Assembly (NCBI RefSeq): GCF_005239225.2
Contig: NC_133297.1
Span: forward strand, 5,154,392 to 5,218,391
Length of the DNA stretch: 64,000 nucleotides
DNA from: Populus alba
Taxonomy: Eukaryota; Streptophyta; Magnoliopsida; Malpighiales; Salicaceae
Direction of reading: 5' to 3'
The translations under genes were made by a program, and so were the position numbers. Numbering within the stretch: position 1 is the stretch's first letter; the number at the start of each line of letters is the position of its first letter. This document shows positions 23,331-35,793 of this stretch, in pieces. The notes under the pieces were generated by a model, which was not told where the DNA came from, ran no database searches, and worked only from the letters and a program-made list of their open reading frames with translations.

Positions 23331-25389
23331 ATCGTCAGTGAATAATCTTTTTTTAAAAAATAAATTTTTAAAAAATTAAAAATAATATTATTTTAATACT
23401 TTACAAAAAATTATCAAATTAAATTTTAATTTAACCAGTCTAATTATAAGGTTAAATGAACTTTTTGATTCATATGATTATCCTACGTCATTTATAATTA
23501 ATGCAGCACGAACCAATAAGATAGGTTCTTACCGCACGAAAAAAATATACTTCATAATTTATAATTTAAAGATGTTCCAATTAAAATATTAATTTGGTCA
23601 CTCATAAAATTTAAAAAATAATAGAATAATTATTAGCTATTGTCAATCTAGCTTTGGAATCTGCTTGTATATACTTATCCTTTTCCCTTTACTTTTATAC
23701 TCGCGCGTTGAAATTTGGAGGCGAAAAAAAATCAAAAGTAATTGAATATACAGGCTCTATTTGATTTGATCCTATTGTGCTTTTTTTTTACAAAAAAATA
23801 AAGTGGATATTCAGATTAATTTTTGTATATTTTGATTAATTTTATAAAATTTAAAATTAATAATTATATAAATTTTAATGATTTTAAAATTTATAAAACT
23901 CAATTTTTTTTTGTTTTTTTAATTAAACAGCTTATATTCATCATTTAATGAAAAAAAATAGGCACGGTATCTAAGAAAAGAAGGTGAAAACTTGCTGGTT
24001 TCCTACTTCTCTTGTAATAAACTTGTAGTATTTCTTATGGACGCGCCAAGCAAACCTATAACTAAAAGAAAAGGCTTTTCCATAGCAAACAAAGCAATTG
24101 TAAATGATTCAAATTGGAAACATAGAAAAGGTAACCCTTCACTTTTTTTTTTCTCATTTTATAAACGATAAGTGATGTAATAAAATATTTTCTAAGTTGA
24201 TTCTAAGTGAAAAAAGCGGCGGAGATAAAGTTTTTCTGAGTTATTCTGGTTATAAAAAATATAAATTTTTTAAAAAATACGTGTTTATCTTGAAATAAAA
24301 TATTTAATATGGATAATTTAGATCTCTAATCATCACTCGAAAAGAATTTTTTTATTCAATTTAATTTTTTGGTTTTTAGATTAATAAAAAAGAGTGTTTT
24401 GAATTTTAGATGAAAATGAGTTGAAGCTTGGGGTTTTTTTTTGGGTAAAAACTCTTAGACAATGACTTTTCGCTCATCAAAGATGTTTGAAATTTGTTAA
24501 TGTGGATGAAATTTCACAAATAACATGCTGTCCATATGAGTTTTTTTTAAAAGGAAAATAAACGCGCTAGCCTGACCTTACCCATACATGTTGAAGTTTT
24601 TTATTGACAAGGCACATGAGCCTAGCAATCTTGTCCCATGGGCACCTAGCTTCTCTAGCATCTTTTTTTTTTATATATAAAATATTAAAATTTAATTCTT
24701 TTTAATTAAATAATTACAGTGATATTTTAAAAATCACTCAATTATATTATTTATAAAAATAAATTATAAATTTTTATGGTTATATTTATATTTTTTTAGA
24801 ATCATATATGAAACTACTATGCATAATATTTTTAAACAAAGCACATGAATATTCAATGAGAATAAAATATATTTTATTATTATTTTTACTTTTAATTCTT
24901 TATATTTATTTATTTTTTTATATAATAACATAAAAATTATTGGTTAAGAGATCATGATAAATTTTTATATAAAAATCAGACTTCAAATAATATTTTTTAT
25001 AAAAATAAAAATAAATGAATGAATAAGAAGACAAAGGACAGGCTAAATAAACAATTTTTTCATCTTAAGTTTAAATAATTTAAATCACTATAACTTTTTA
25101 TTCATAAAATTATGTTATTTATAAAAAATTGTCATATAAAAATAGAAATGCATAAAGGAAAATAGAAAATTTTAACTAAAAAACACATCTTTTTCTCTAA
25201 AAATTAAATTATTTGAGATTCTTTGAAGTAATTTTATAATCAATAAGAAATTAAATATTTATTGATTTTAAAAATTACCCGATGTCGCTTGAAAATTAAA
25301 ACCCGAGTGGATTTCTAATCATTCTTGTCGTCCGGTCAAGTTTGGTGACGGGTGCCGTTTTTTTTAACAAGTAGACGAGGTTAGAATTT

Positions 25390-25551
25390 TAGCGAACGCT
25401 AGGATTCTCTAATTTATATTGAGCTCAAGACGGGTTTCGAAAATACGTCTTTAGAGTTTAGACATAACTAAGGAGTAAAGGCGTCTTGAGGACCCCACTC
25501 GACTTTCCTAGGCACCTCCAGCTGTGACTCGCCGCCTATGAATAAAGGAAC
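25390..25551 (+). promoter_or_regulatory. C-type promoter without its gene
   Basis: GCGAACGCTAGGATTC, AAGACGGGTTTCGAAAATACGTC, GGCGTCTTGAGGACCCCACTCGAC and a GTGACTCGCCGCCTATGAATAAAGG core, as at 30100-30270 and 40370-40520. The TATA region is degenerate and the DNA switches to an unrelated sequence directly after it. It is a promoter relic. Confidence 0.5.
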
Positions 25552-27470
25552 TAAAATATAACTGACGGTGAAATTCGAAATAAAATATAACCTACGCTGA
25601 AACGCGAGTCAAATATCTGGTTATAACTAAAATATGTTAAATGCTCACTGTTTGCATAAACACATTTCTTCATACGAACTTTCTTATTGTTCTTGTAATT
25701 CTGTGCTAGAAAACTTTGATTGACCTGCTAATATTTTGATGAAGGTTAGTGGATTTGGTTTCTCGTTTTCTTAGTAATTGTTTTTATTTTAACTGTAAAT
25801 TGGTTTCTCGTCTGAGCTCTAAAAGGGACCCTCTCATGGGCAACTTATTTGTTTATCTTTTTATTCTAATGCTGTCTTTTTACATATATAGTTGTCGGAC
25901 TTGGCTCAAAAATCTAAAGAAAACCTGTATTATTAAGTGATGGAGTTAATACGGAGAAATTACTTTTATTTATTGTTATAACTACTTAGTTACATACTTT
26001 TGTAAGAATATTTTTAATTAAAAATAAATTAAAATGATATTTTTTTTTTTTTAAATTTGAATATCAAAACCTGTGATAAATATCTATAAAAACTATTTTG
26101 ATATATTTTAAATAAAAAATAAATTTAAAAACAGTTGAGCAACACAAACAAGCATACCCTTAATTAAATTAATTACGGTGTCTTCTTGTTCAGACAACAT
26201 TAAAAGAGGTAAAACTTACTTTACTGATTTTATTCAGACAAGGTTATCCAAAGATATTTTGGTTCCGTTTTCAATGATAATTTTGTGGATATTTTTTAAA
26301 TGTAGCACTAAAATTAAAACAGGAATTAGTTGTAACGAAACGTAGAGGTGGCTATGTCACTCGGTAAGGTAAGTTGATTCTGAAAGTTTATTATGTAAAT
26401 AAATAAATAAATCATAAAATACTCATAGATAATGGTAGCATTCAAAACGCAGCACAAATGTTGTTATGTGAAAATTTTAAAAATTGTTTAAAAATATTTT
26501 AATATTTTAAAAATGTTTTTATTTACTAAATTTAAAAATAAAATTTTAAAAAATATTATTTTAATATTTTTTTTAAAAAAAAAATATTAAAAAAACTGTA
26601 ATCATAATATTAAACACGATAATTGTGACGTGACTAGAGGAAAAGTTATTTTTTAGAAAGGGCTGATGCTAAATTCACAGGGCATATTAATCATTTTAAA
26701 AAGGTAAAAGTTCTTAGTGAACATAACATCGACTTTTTAGAAGAAAAAAGTCTCACTTGTCGTGTAAGTTTTTTTTTTTTTTTTGAAAAAGTGCATATAA
26801 GTATCAATAATTTTATTCTAATCTTTTCAAACTAATAAGTTTAACTTAATATTTTATCTTGTTTTTTAAAAATCACACATATTTTCCACTTCATATACTT
26901 AAAAAAATAATCCATTAATTGTTTTTTTATGTTTATTAAAAAAATAATTTGATAATAATTTTTTTTAAATATCATATTTCTCCACTTGTGAAATAGTTTA
27001 TAACTATAATATTTTTTTATATTATCATTATTTGTTAATCTTGATTCTATCAAAATCAAATTATGATAGTAAAATAGAGCAAAGTATTCTTCATATTTGT
27101 AAATCATATTTTTTTAAAATATAAATTTAGTGCTCATTAGCATAATTAATGTGTGTCTTGGAAATATTTTTTAGGGTCATAACAGTTAACAAAAATAAAT
27201 CTGGACGATAGCCAATCTTCGATTTAAAAAAAAATCTAAAAAAATAGGCAAAAAATATAATATTAAAAAAGTAACGTAACAAAACTTATTATAAAGTATT
27301 TTGGTAATAATAAAGATAAATGATAAAATTTTAAACGTATTTTAGAAACGATTTAGGAAAATATAACAAGACACGGACTTATTAGAAAGAAAAACTTAAT
27401 AAGTACTAAACTTATTGGTTTAATAAAAATATCATAAAACTTATTGGTCAATTATCTTTAAAAAATGAAC
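25552..27470. other. Junction region and A-gene upstream block, copy 3 (first part)
   Basis: No gene. 25620-25745 is the part of an A-gene upstream region that normally lies about 300 bases before the TATA box (TTCTTATTGTTCTTGTAATTC). It is broken off and joined to DNA shared with 15840-16400. From 26328 the A upstream block follows (compare 1-1190 and 16401-17420). It is interrupted at about 27471 by the second copy of the 2.8-kb block and resumes as 30550-31640. Confidence 0.55.
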
Positions 27471-27746
27471 TTAATCTATGAAAGGAAATGATAGGTTAAA
27501 ATACATCTTCAACAGAATGAAAACCGTATTTTGACCTCCCCACCCAACCTTTTTTTTTTCTTTTAATTTTATTAACCACCTATATATATTTAGATAACAG
27601 TTATCGTATGATTGAAATCTCAGTTCATGGATTATCGGATCAATTACAAAATAATAATGTTTTAATTAACTCAAATAATATTATTTTAGATAAAAAAAAA
27701 TATTAAAACTATCTCAATTAATTTATTAGATTTAATTAGATTAAAA

Positions 27747-27960
27747 AAAACCTGACGCGTGGATAATGTCTACGGAGCATCGACTTTGAAACGTGGTGAT
27801 GTGAAAAGTTGGGGAGTATTCGTCCTTGACTATAAACAGTGCAATACGTCCGTGCGCTCATATCCAAGAGGACGTCCCAAGCGTTTTGCTTTCTTTTTTC
27901 CCCTGCCCCTAGAAACCAATACAAAGACACCTCTTTGGTCTCACACCCACGTCTCCTACA
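27747..27960 (+). promoter_or_regulatory. D-type promoter module, copy 3 (short form)
   Basis: GTCTACGGAGCATCGACTTTG at 27769, TATAAA at 27831-27836, GACGTC at 27871-27876, then CAATACAAAGACACCTCTTTGG. That last stretch is the uninterrupted target site of the SINE found in copy 4 (38239-38440). Confidence 0.5.

Positions 27961-27963
<3 letters not shown>

Positions 27964-28012
<49 letters not shown>
27964..28012. repeat. Compound (CT)n(CA)n microsatellite
   Basis: CT repeats at 27964-27997 followed by CA repeats to 28012, downstream of the D module. Copy 4 has (CT)n(TA)n at the same place. Confidence 0.9.
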
Positions 28013-28014
<2 letters not shown>

Positions 28015-30099
28015 TCTAGGAGTTTTGTTTTAATAAATCCATCATCAGTGAATAATCTTTTTTTTTTAAATAATAAAAATAATATTATTTAACACTTTTA
28101 AAAAAATATCAAATTAAATTTTAATTTAACCTGTCAAATTATAAGGTTAAATAGATCTGATTCATATAATTATCCTACTGTTCATATCAATGCAGCACGA
28201 ACCAATAAAATAGCTAGGTTAGTACAACACAAAAAAAAAAATTATACTTCATAATTTATAATTTGAAGATGTTATAATTAAAATATTAATTTGGTCAAAC
28301 ATAAAATTTAAAAATAATAGAATAACTATTAGCTATTGTCAAGCTAGCTTTGGAATCTGCTCGTATATTCTTATCCTTTTCCCTTTACTTTTATACTCGC
28401 GCGTTGAAATTTGGAGGCGAAAAAAAATCAAGAATAATTGAATATACAGGTTCTACTTGATTTGATCCTATTGTGCTTTTAAAAAAATAAAAATTAAAGT
28501 GGATATTTAGATCAATTTTTATATATCTTAATTAATTTTATAAATTTTAAAATTAATAATTATATAAATTTTAATGATTTTAAAATTTATAAAACTCAAA
28601 TTTATTTTTTTGTTTTTTTAACTAAACAGCTTACATTCAGAATTTAATGAAAAAAATAGGCACGGTATCTAAGAAAAGAAGGTGAAAACTTACTGGTTTC
28701 CTATTTCTCTTGTAATAAACTTGTATTTCTTATGAACGCGCCAAGCAAACCTATAACTAAAAGAAAAGGCTTTTCCATAGCAAACAAAACAATTGTAAAC
28801 GATTCAAATTGGAAACATAGAAAAGGTAACCCTTCACTTTTTTTTTCTCATTTTATAAATGATAAGTGATGTAATAAAATATTTTCTAAGTTGATTCTAA
28901 GTGAAAAGAACGGTGGAGACAAAGTTTTTATGAGTTACATTCCAGTGATACAAAATATAAATTTTAATGAAGATATGTTTATCTTGAAAAGAAATATTCA
29001 ATATAGATAATTTAAATTTTTAATCATCGGTAGAAAAGAATTTTTTTATTCAATTTAATTTTTAGTTTTTCAGACTAATAAAAGAGTGTTTTTGAATTTT
29101 AGATGAAAATGAGTTGAAGTTTAGGGTTTTTTTTTTTTGGTAAAAAATCTATTAGATAATGACTTTTCACTCGTCAAAGATGTTTGAAATTTGTTAATGT
29201 GGATGAAATTTCACAAATGACATGCCGTTCATATGAGTTTTTTTTAAAGGAAAATAAACACGCTAGCCTGACCTTCAAGTCCCATGCATGTTGAAGTTTT
29301 GTATTGATAAGGCACATAGCCTAGCAATATAGTCCCATGGGCACCTAGCTTCTCTAGCGTCTTCTCTCTTTCTCTCTCTTTTTTTTTAAATAAAAATAAA
29401 AAAATAAAATTATTTTTTAATTAAATAATTATAGTAATATTTTAAAAATCACTCAATTATATTATTTATAAAAAATAAATTATAAATTTTTATGGTTATA
29501 TTTATATTTTTTTAGAATCATATATGAAACTACTATGCATAATATTTTTAAACAAAGCACATGAATATTCAATGAGAATAAAATATATTTTATTATTATT
29601 TTTATTTTCAATTCCTTATTATTTTTTTTCATATAATCATATAAAAATTACTGGTCAAGAGATCATGATAAATTTTTATATAAAAAAAAACTTCAAATAA
29701 TATTTTTTATAAAAATAAAAATAAATAAATGAATAACGAAGAGAAAGGACAGGCTAAATAAACAATTTTTTCATCTTAAGTTTAAATAATTGTTACTATA
29801 ATTTGTTATTCATAAAATTATGTTATTTATAAAAAATTGTCATATTAAAAATAGAAATGCATAAAGGAAAATAGAGAATTTTAACTAAAATACACATCTT
29901 TTTCTCTAAAAATTAAATTATTTGAGATTCTTTTAAGTAATTTTATAATCAATATGAAATTAAATATTTATTGATTTTAAAAATTACCCGATGTCGCTTG
30001 AAAATTAAAACCCGAGTGGATTTCTAATCATTCTTGTCGTCCGGTCAAGTTTGGTGCCGACTACCGCTTTTTTAACAAGTAGACGACTTTAGAATTTTA

Positions 30100-30354
30100 G
30101 CGAACGCTAGGATTCTTTAATTTTTATTTAGCTAAAGACGGGTTTCGAAAATACGTCTTTAGAGTTTAGAGTCTTTAGACATAACTAAGGAGTAAAGACG
30201 TCTTGAGGACCCCACTCGACTTTACCAGGCACCTCCAGCTGTGATTCGCCGCCTAAAATAAAGGAAGCCTTGCCCCTCTTCGCCCATCTTGGACCCTCGA
30301 CCTCGACCGCATCTCCGTAGGAAAAAAAAAAAAAAAAAAAAGAAGAAGAAGAAA
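30100..30354 (+). promoter_or_regulatory. C-type promoter before the orphan exon
   Basis: GACGTC at 30197-30202 in AGTAAAGACGTCTTGAGG, GTGATTCGCCGCCTAAAATAAAGG where the TATA box should be (degenerate), a purine tract (30320-30350) in the leader, then ATG 30355. Confidence 0.5.
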
Positions 30355-30398
30355 ATGACTGCAAACCAGAGGCCAAATCTTGGATTCGAGAGAGACAG
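30355..30398 (+). pseudogene. Orphan first exon of a C-type gene
   Basis: A 44-nt exon reading MTANQRPNLGFERD plus two bases, with the family donor AG|GTTATTATAAAT. The intron matches that of the C gene at 40594 (TACACACTGTTTTGTAAGATGACC near 30525) until about 30545. There it runs into the A upstream block (CATATTTCTCCACTTGTGAAAT, as at 26970). No second exon follows, so the gene was cut inside its intron by the duplication. It could in theory splice to the A exon 2 at 32338, whose acceptor has the same phase. Confidence 0.75.
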
Positions 30399-30549
30399 GT
30401 TATTATAAATCTCTTTGCTTAGTTCTTCATCTTTTTTTTCTTTTACTTAATTATTTAACCAAGTTCGTACTAATTTCCTTTTCTTATCAATTAACTTCCT
30501 CAACAATAGAACAAAAGTTATATATATACACACTGTTTTGTAAGATGAC

Positions 30550-31850
30550 CTTACTCTAATAATATTTTTTTTTAATATCATATTTCTCCACTTGTGAAAT
30601 AGTTTATAGCTATAATATTTTTTATATTATCATTATTTTTGAAACTTGATTATATCAAAATCAAATTATGATAGTAAAATAGAGCAAAGTATTCTTCATA
30701 CTTGTAAATCATATTTTTTAGAAATATAAAATTTAATGTTCATTAGCGTAATTAATGTGTGTCTTGGAAATATTTTTTAGAGCCATAAAAATTAACAAGA
30801 ATAAATCTTGACGATAACCAATCTTCGATTTAAAAAAAATCTAAAAACAATAGGTAAAAAATATAATATTAAAAAAGTAACGTAACAAAACTTATTATAA
30901 AGTATTTTGGTAATAAAAAAGATAAATGACAAAAATTTAAACGTATTTTAGAATCGATTTAGGAAAATATAACAAGACACGGACTTATTAGAAAGAAAAA
31001 CTTAATAACTAAACTTATTGGTTGAATAAAAAAATCATAAACTTATTGGTCATTATCTTTAAAAAATTAACTTATCTATATTTTTTCAATTTTTTCGAAG
31101 GACGGTAAATATTCAACGAACTTCTAAGCTAATCATTTCTTTGATCATAAAATATTCTTTTATTATTGACTAAATTTTTTAAAGTGAGCAAAGCACAAAA
31201 ATGAAAAATATTTAACGGTAAAATATTTTTCCAGATATATGAAGGCTAATTCCTTCAATCACCTTTTCATAAAAGAAAGAAGGATGAGAAATAAACTTGA
31301 AAGATATGTGCATTGCACTGCTCACCCCCTGCACACAAACCACTATCTTTCTTATTTTTGGTCTCTCTATAGTTTCTCAAACACACAGTCATTACTTTAA
31401 AAGAAAGATTGTTAGCGAGGTCAAGCTCATAATTGGGATGGAGTGGAATGATGTTAACACATAGTCATTTTTGGTTTTTTTAGAGTGATTGTGGGCTTGT
31501 TGCATTGAAAAATGAAGGGAAAAAAAGAAAGAAGAAAGAAGGAGAAACGATGCTTGAATAAATATATATATAGAAGAAGAGTGAGAAATCTTCATTAAAA
31601 TCATATAGTTGATCGCAAGCAGAGTAAAAAGGAATTTTGTTTTTCTTCAAAAAGGAGGCCTTCAAAGTATCATAGCCAAAACATGTCACGAGCTGACTGT
31701 TTACACAAACACATTTCTTCAACGAACTTTCTTACTGTTCTTGTAATTATGCGGTAGAAGACTTTGAGTGGCCTGCTGATATTTTGACGAATGATTTCAA
31801 GTTTTCTTACTCCAGGGACTGGTATGGATCTTCTAGTGAGACACAGGGAT
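30550..31850 (+). repeat. A-gene upstream block, copy 3 (second part)
   Basis: No gene. It overlaps in content with 26960-27480 (so a part is present twice) and continues as in 1080-1990, with the same landmarks (AAGATATGTGCATTGCACTG near 31300). It leads straight into the promoter of the A gene at 32108. Open frames at 31392-31722 on the minus strand are not conserved. Confidence 0.7.
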
Positions 31851-31859
31851 CTGAAATTG

Positions 31860-32107
31860 CGTCTCTGTACAAAATTGAAGACGTATTTTGACTTGGGGGC
31901 ATTTTATTGGTTATCCAAGCTTCCAAGAAAGGCCCCACACAAATTTCCACCAATCAGAAAATACCGAAAAGGTCAGCCTGAAATTCCCTCTCCTCAACGA
32001 CTATAAAATGCCCATTTGAGCTTGAGATGGAGGGGCAACAAATTCAGCATAAACACTTAAACCCATTTGAGCTTCATTATCTGTGCAGAGAAATAAAGCA
32101 GAGCATA
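31860..32107 (+). promoter_or_regulatory. Promoter and leader of A-type copy 3
   Basis: AATTGAAGACGTATTTTGAC from about 31873, with the GACGTA box and TTGACT, then ATTGGTTATCCAAGC with an inverted CCAAT, then TATAAAA at 32002-32008. ATG is at 32108. Confidence 0.65.
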
Positions 32108-32791
32108 ATGGCAGAAAACCCCAGGCCTAATCCTGCTTTCGAAAAAGAAAGGTTAGTCTAAATTAAATTTCTTTGCTTTGTTTCCCTTTTTATTTTTTTT
32201 CAAAGTCCATCACTTCCTCTTTCTTGTATTAATGCTTCCTTCACTTCAATCTCTATTTTTCCGGGCAAGGAATTAGCCTCTTAAATTGTCCTTAATTTTT
32301 GCGTACTTAGCGATTTTAATTGTTGATGTGATAACAGCATTATTATGCAACATGGAATATTTGCCCTCCTGGTTGGGACGCTAAACAATCAAATCCAAGT
32401 GAAGTACCAGTCAATTAAAGGCTCTCCATTCGACAGCCACGACGTTATTATGTCAGTTTTCCTTGTTGCTCTGTTTATATATGCCACGGCATCGGTGGCC
32501 GAAGTTATGCTCCGAGCTCGAGAATCGACTTACTACACACTGGTTGGCAATCTCCGACTCTTTGCTAGTGCCCTTGCTGCGATATTGCTTCTAGCTATTC
32601 TTGCTCCAATTCTGGGGTGCGTTATTTCGGTCGTATGGGCCTGTTTATTTATCGGAGTCGCATATGAATCAACCCGAGAGTTGTCCAACATTTTAAGCCA
32701 GTTAACCACCAATAAGTTGCTTGACAGGTTGACCAGGCTAATTGCTCGCGTGAGGGGACACGAGGAGGAACCAAATCAGCCACGTGTCTAG
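32108..32791 (+). CDS. A-type small multi-pass membrane protein (family unnamed)
   Basis: Exon 1 is 32108-32151 (MAENPRPNPAFEKE plus two bases), the intron 32152-32337 and exon 2 32338-32791; total 165 residues. The core reads NNQIQVKYQSIKGSPFDSH. A first membrane segment (IMSVFLVALFIYATASVAEV) and a loop ARESTYYT follow. A long hydrophobic hairpin covers about residues 90-126, including AAILLLAILAPILGCVISVV. The tail is basic then acidic (RVRGHEEEPNQPRV). Compared with the A gene at 43947, residues 16 to about 115 are almost identical while the N-terminal peptide and the tail differ. It sits about 3 kb before its B partner at 35149. Intact, with canonical splice sites. Function unknown. Confidence 0.8.
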
Positions 32792-34940
32792 CTCACTACA
32801 TGTCCTCATAATTTAGATACAGTAATTGGCATAGGAAAATACTTGTTTGGGACTATTTCTGGTTGTTCTCCTCCCCGCCCTCTCTGTTTTTTTTTTTTCT
32901 TTTCTTTTCTTTTAAAAAAATCTCTGTATGTTTGAAGAGGAAGATTTGAGAAGAGGTTGATTACGAGGAATTTACTTGGCATGTAAAAAATGTAGTGAAA
33001 TAAGATTTTTTGTTTTTTTGTATTTAAATAGGACTGGCAGGTTTGTTTACTGTTAATACAGCATCCAATTAATTGTATTTCTAGCTCATAATCTCAACAT
33101 TACTCCCACACATTATGTGTTGGTATCGTTTTTTATTTACATGATATTGTTTATCCAATGCCATATATTATTTTGATGTTGAAATAAAAATTTATTTTAC
33201 AAAATAGAATTTTAAATTATTGCTAAAAAATTTAAAGATGAAAGAGTCTTTTTTTCATTTAAAGCATGGCAAACTTCAATTTGGCCCTCCAAGTTTTGCT
33301 TTTTTTTTTTTTTGCCTTTCGGAATCTTGTTCTTTTATTTATTTATACTTTAATTCTAAACTTTATTTTATTGCATTTCAATCCTTGATCTTTCATAGAT
33401 GCCAGAGAAAATTATCATGGAATGAAGACACAAGAGAAAATATCCAGTAGACCGCATTCTTATTATAAAAAAATGATCTTGGTTTCAATGAATTCTTTTT
33501 TATGATAAGAATTTGATCCAGATGATGTTTAGGCATAAAAAAATAGATTAGAGCACATAGATATATTTTATTTAGTTTCATTTTTATTTTTTGGATTCAT
33601 TGTAAGGTTTCATACTGTTAAAAATTAAGGGACCCAAAACTTGAACCTTGTTTTTATTTATTTATTATTGAAGGTGATTAAAAACAGTAATGCTAGACAA
33701 CAAGTCTCTTATTTAGATAAAAAAAAAAAAAAAACCAAAGAGATCAAGGTATACAGCATGAAAAAAAATATAAAGCAAAACCAAGCGAGTGGCCTTGGGC
33801 TTCTTTTTTCCCTCTCAGGAGTTAGGATAGGTGCGTTCTAGTTTTGGTTTAATCTTTTATTTTATTTTTTAACTAATATCTTCCCCTCGTTTCTTTGAAA
33901 TTGTTTTGTTTAATTATTATTTTTGCAGGAATTAGTCTTTTAAAAAGAATTTTTACAATTTCATAATACTAAAAACTAATTATTATAATTTATCTTTTTA
34001 TCTTCTTTTTTTTTCCTGTATTTTATTAAATAGGACTGGACATTTTTTTTTTGTCTCGGTGTCAACACGCTCGAGGACGTCTCGTCCGTTTGCCTTTCTT
34101 AACTGTTTAAAGAGAAAAAAAACCTCTTCCGTATATTAGCAATCATTTCATCCTTTTGTGTTGCTTAAAAAAAAAACAACTTCCCTCTGTAGCATATCCA
34201 TTAAAATTGTATGTGTATTTTGAAATTTTATATATTCTTGATTTGTGTTTAAAAAAATATAAAAAATATTATTCATTAAAAATGTCAAATATTCGCTGTT
34301 TTGCAGGTAATATTTTTAAATATTTACAATAAATTAAAAAAAATACTATGATTGATTAACAATGTTAAATGATTATTAACAGGTTTTCTGAAAATATCCA
34401 TTAATCGTACTATTAGCATAAATCTATTTGTTATCTTTAATTACTAGTTTCTTGACAGGTACTTCAAATTTGTATTATTTAATTAATCTATGATTTTTTT
34501 TCTATTTTCTAATAGATTGTTAGAGATTTATAAATGAATAAAAATTTGAATGTTTATTAAATAAACTTATTTTATTTTTAAATAATTTCATAAAATCTTG
34601 ATAATTAAAATAAAATTAACCTCTTTAAAATCTTAATCTTATAAAATATTTCTTTAACTTGAGTGAATTAATATTAGAAACATGAATTGTATTATCTCTC
34701 ATAAACTAATAATTGATAGGTTTATTAATAAGAGACTGGATATAATTTAGTTATTAGTATTGGCGATATATATAAATTATAATGTTAGTATTTTATCAAT
34801 AATACAATAATCAATCACAAGTTTTAAGGAAGTTGGTGCTTTATATATATAGTTTTTGCTATAATTCGTTGAAGGCATTATAATTGTATTGCTTTTTATA
34901 TTTAATATTAATAAGATAAGAGTACAAGTTTGTAAGAGAT
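32792..34940. other. Spacer between A3 and B4 genes
   Basis: No gene seen. The first 260 bases match the 3' flank of the A gene at 43947 (44608-44870). 33050-33850 matches part of 5430-6250 and lacks the hAT-like MITE. 34060-34200 is a partial distal GACGTC module (GACGTC 34076-34081). Short ORFs at 33220-33841 are not conserved. Confidence 0.6.
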
Positions 34941-34942
34941 GG

Positions 34943-35148
34943 TTAGGACGCCGGCTTTTGAAGAATACGCCTTTGACAAAACGGAAGACGTCTTTTGAAG
35001 ACCCCACCCATTTGTGGTGTGAACATGATTCGAGACTTTGACAATTTTCCTCCCCTATAAAATGCCCCATAACTAACGACACCTCACCCATTTCCAGAAC
35101 TCCAAACCCCAAAGACATCATCTCTCTAGCTAAAGAAAGCTGCAGAAA
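34943..35148 (+). promoter_or_regulatory. Promoter and leader of B-type copy 4
   Basis: AGGACGCCGGCTTTTGAAG, then one TTGAC motif rather than two, GACGTC at 34987-34992, TATAAAA at 35056-35062 and the conserved leader. About 13 bases between the two ACGTC boxes are missing relative to the other B promoters. Confidence 0.65.
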
Positions 35149-35793
35149 ATGGCAGAAAACCACCCGCCGAGTCATGGTTTCAAAGGAGACAGGTTACTCT
35201 AAATCCTCTTGCCTTTAATTTTTTTTTTTTTCATAAAGTTCAGAGGGATTCAAATTAAATTCCCTTTTCTCTTTATTTCACCGTCTTCAATTCTTGTGTT
35301 TAAGTAATTTTAATTTTGTTATGGTGACAGCATCGTAGCGCAGCATGCCATTTTTGCCCTGCTCGTGGACACATTAAGCAACCTAATCCAAGTGCATTAC
35401 CAGTCAATGCGAGTTTCTCCATTTGACACCCACCAGAGGGTCATGTTAGCATTTAATGCTGCTATGTTTATATACGCCACAACATCAGTTGCCGAGGTTA
35501 TACTCCGGACGCAGAAATCAGTCCACCAAAGACTTGTCGGCAACATTCGCCTCTTTGCTAGCGCCCTTGCTACGATTCTGCTTCTGGAGATTCTTTCCCT
35601 GATCGTGTCCTGCGTCATTTCTGTCCTGTGGAGCTGTTTATTTGTGAAGTTAGCATATGAATCTTGTCAGGATCTATGCCAATTGCTAAGCCAAACCACT
35701 TATGAGGCACTGGACATGTTGAAAAGGCTAATTGCAAATGTGAGGAGCTCCAGAGAGAAACCGCAGGTCCCTACAAGTCCCGAGACAGATTAG
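35149..35793 (+). CDS. B-type small membrane protein with a novel C-terminus
   Basis: Exon 1 is 35149-35192 (MAENHPPSHGFKGD plus two bases), the intron 35193-35330 and exon 2 35331-35793; total 168 residues. The membrane core follows the B consensus. Near the 3' end about 15 bases present in the copies at 13288 and 21879 are missing. They include the normal stop codon, and the loss keeps frame, so translation runs into former 3' flank and ends at TAG 35791-35793. The tail changes from KPNQPNV to KPQVPTSPETD. Two further changes are MLAFNAAMF in the first membrane segment and a LEILS motif in the second. Otherwise intact. Function unknown. Confidence 0.75.

Larger units (their letters stand above)
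22795..25551 (+). repeat. 2.8-kb duplicated spacer block, copy 1
   Basis: No complete gene seen. It aligns along its length with 27471-30268. Landmarks shared by both copies are CAGAATGAAAACCGTATT near 22840, the D promoter module (23084), AAATTTGGAGGCGAAAAAAA near 23710, ATAGGCACGGTATCTAAG near 23958, and the C-gene promoter (25400-25551). Here the match breaks at AATAAAGGAA near 25551. The C gene expected next is absent and is replaced by A-gene upstream DNA (25620-25745), so this copy has lost its C gene. Confidence 0.8.
27471..30268 (+). repeat. 2.8-kb duplicated spacer block, copy 2
   Basis: It aligns with 22795-25551 and, up to about 38230, with 37225 onward. It includes the D module (27747), the CT/CA microsatellite (27964-28012), the AT-rich core and the C promoter (30100-30270). 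The ORFs at 27736-28033 on both strands are by-products of the microsatellite and promoter. Confidence 0.8.

Noticed and set aside
27736..28033. Three overlapping open frames with runs of RE/LS/TH
   Set aside because: They are translations of the CT/CA microsatellite and the D promoter module, and are not preserved in the other block copies.
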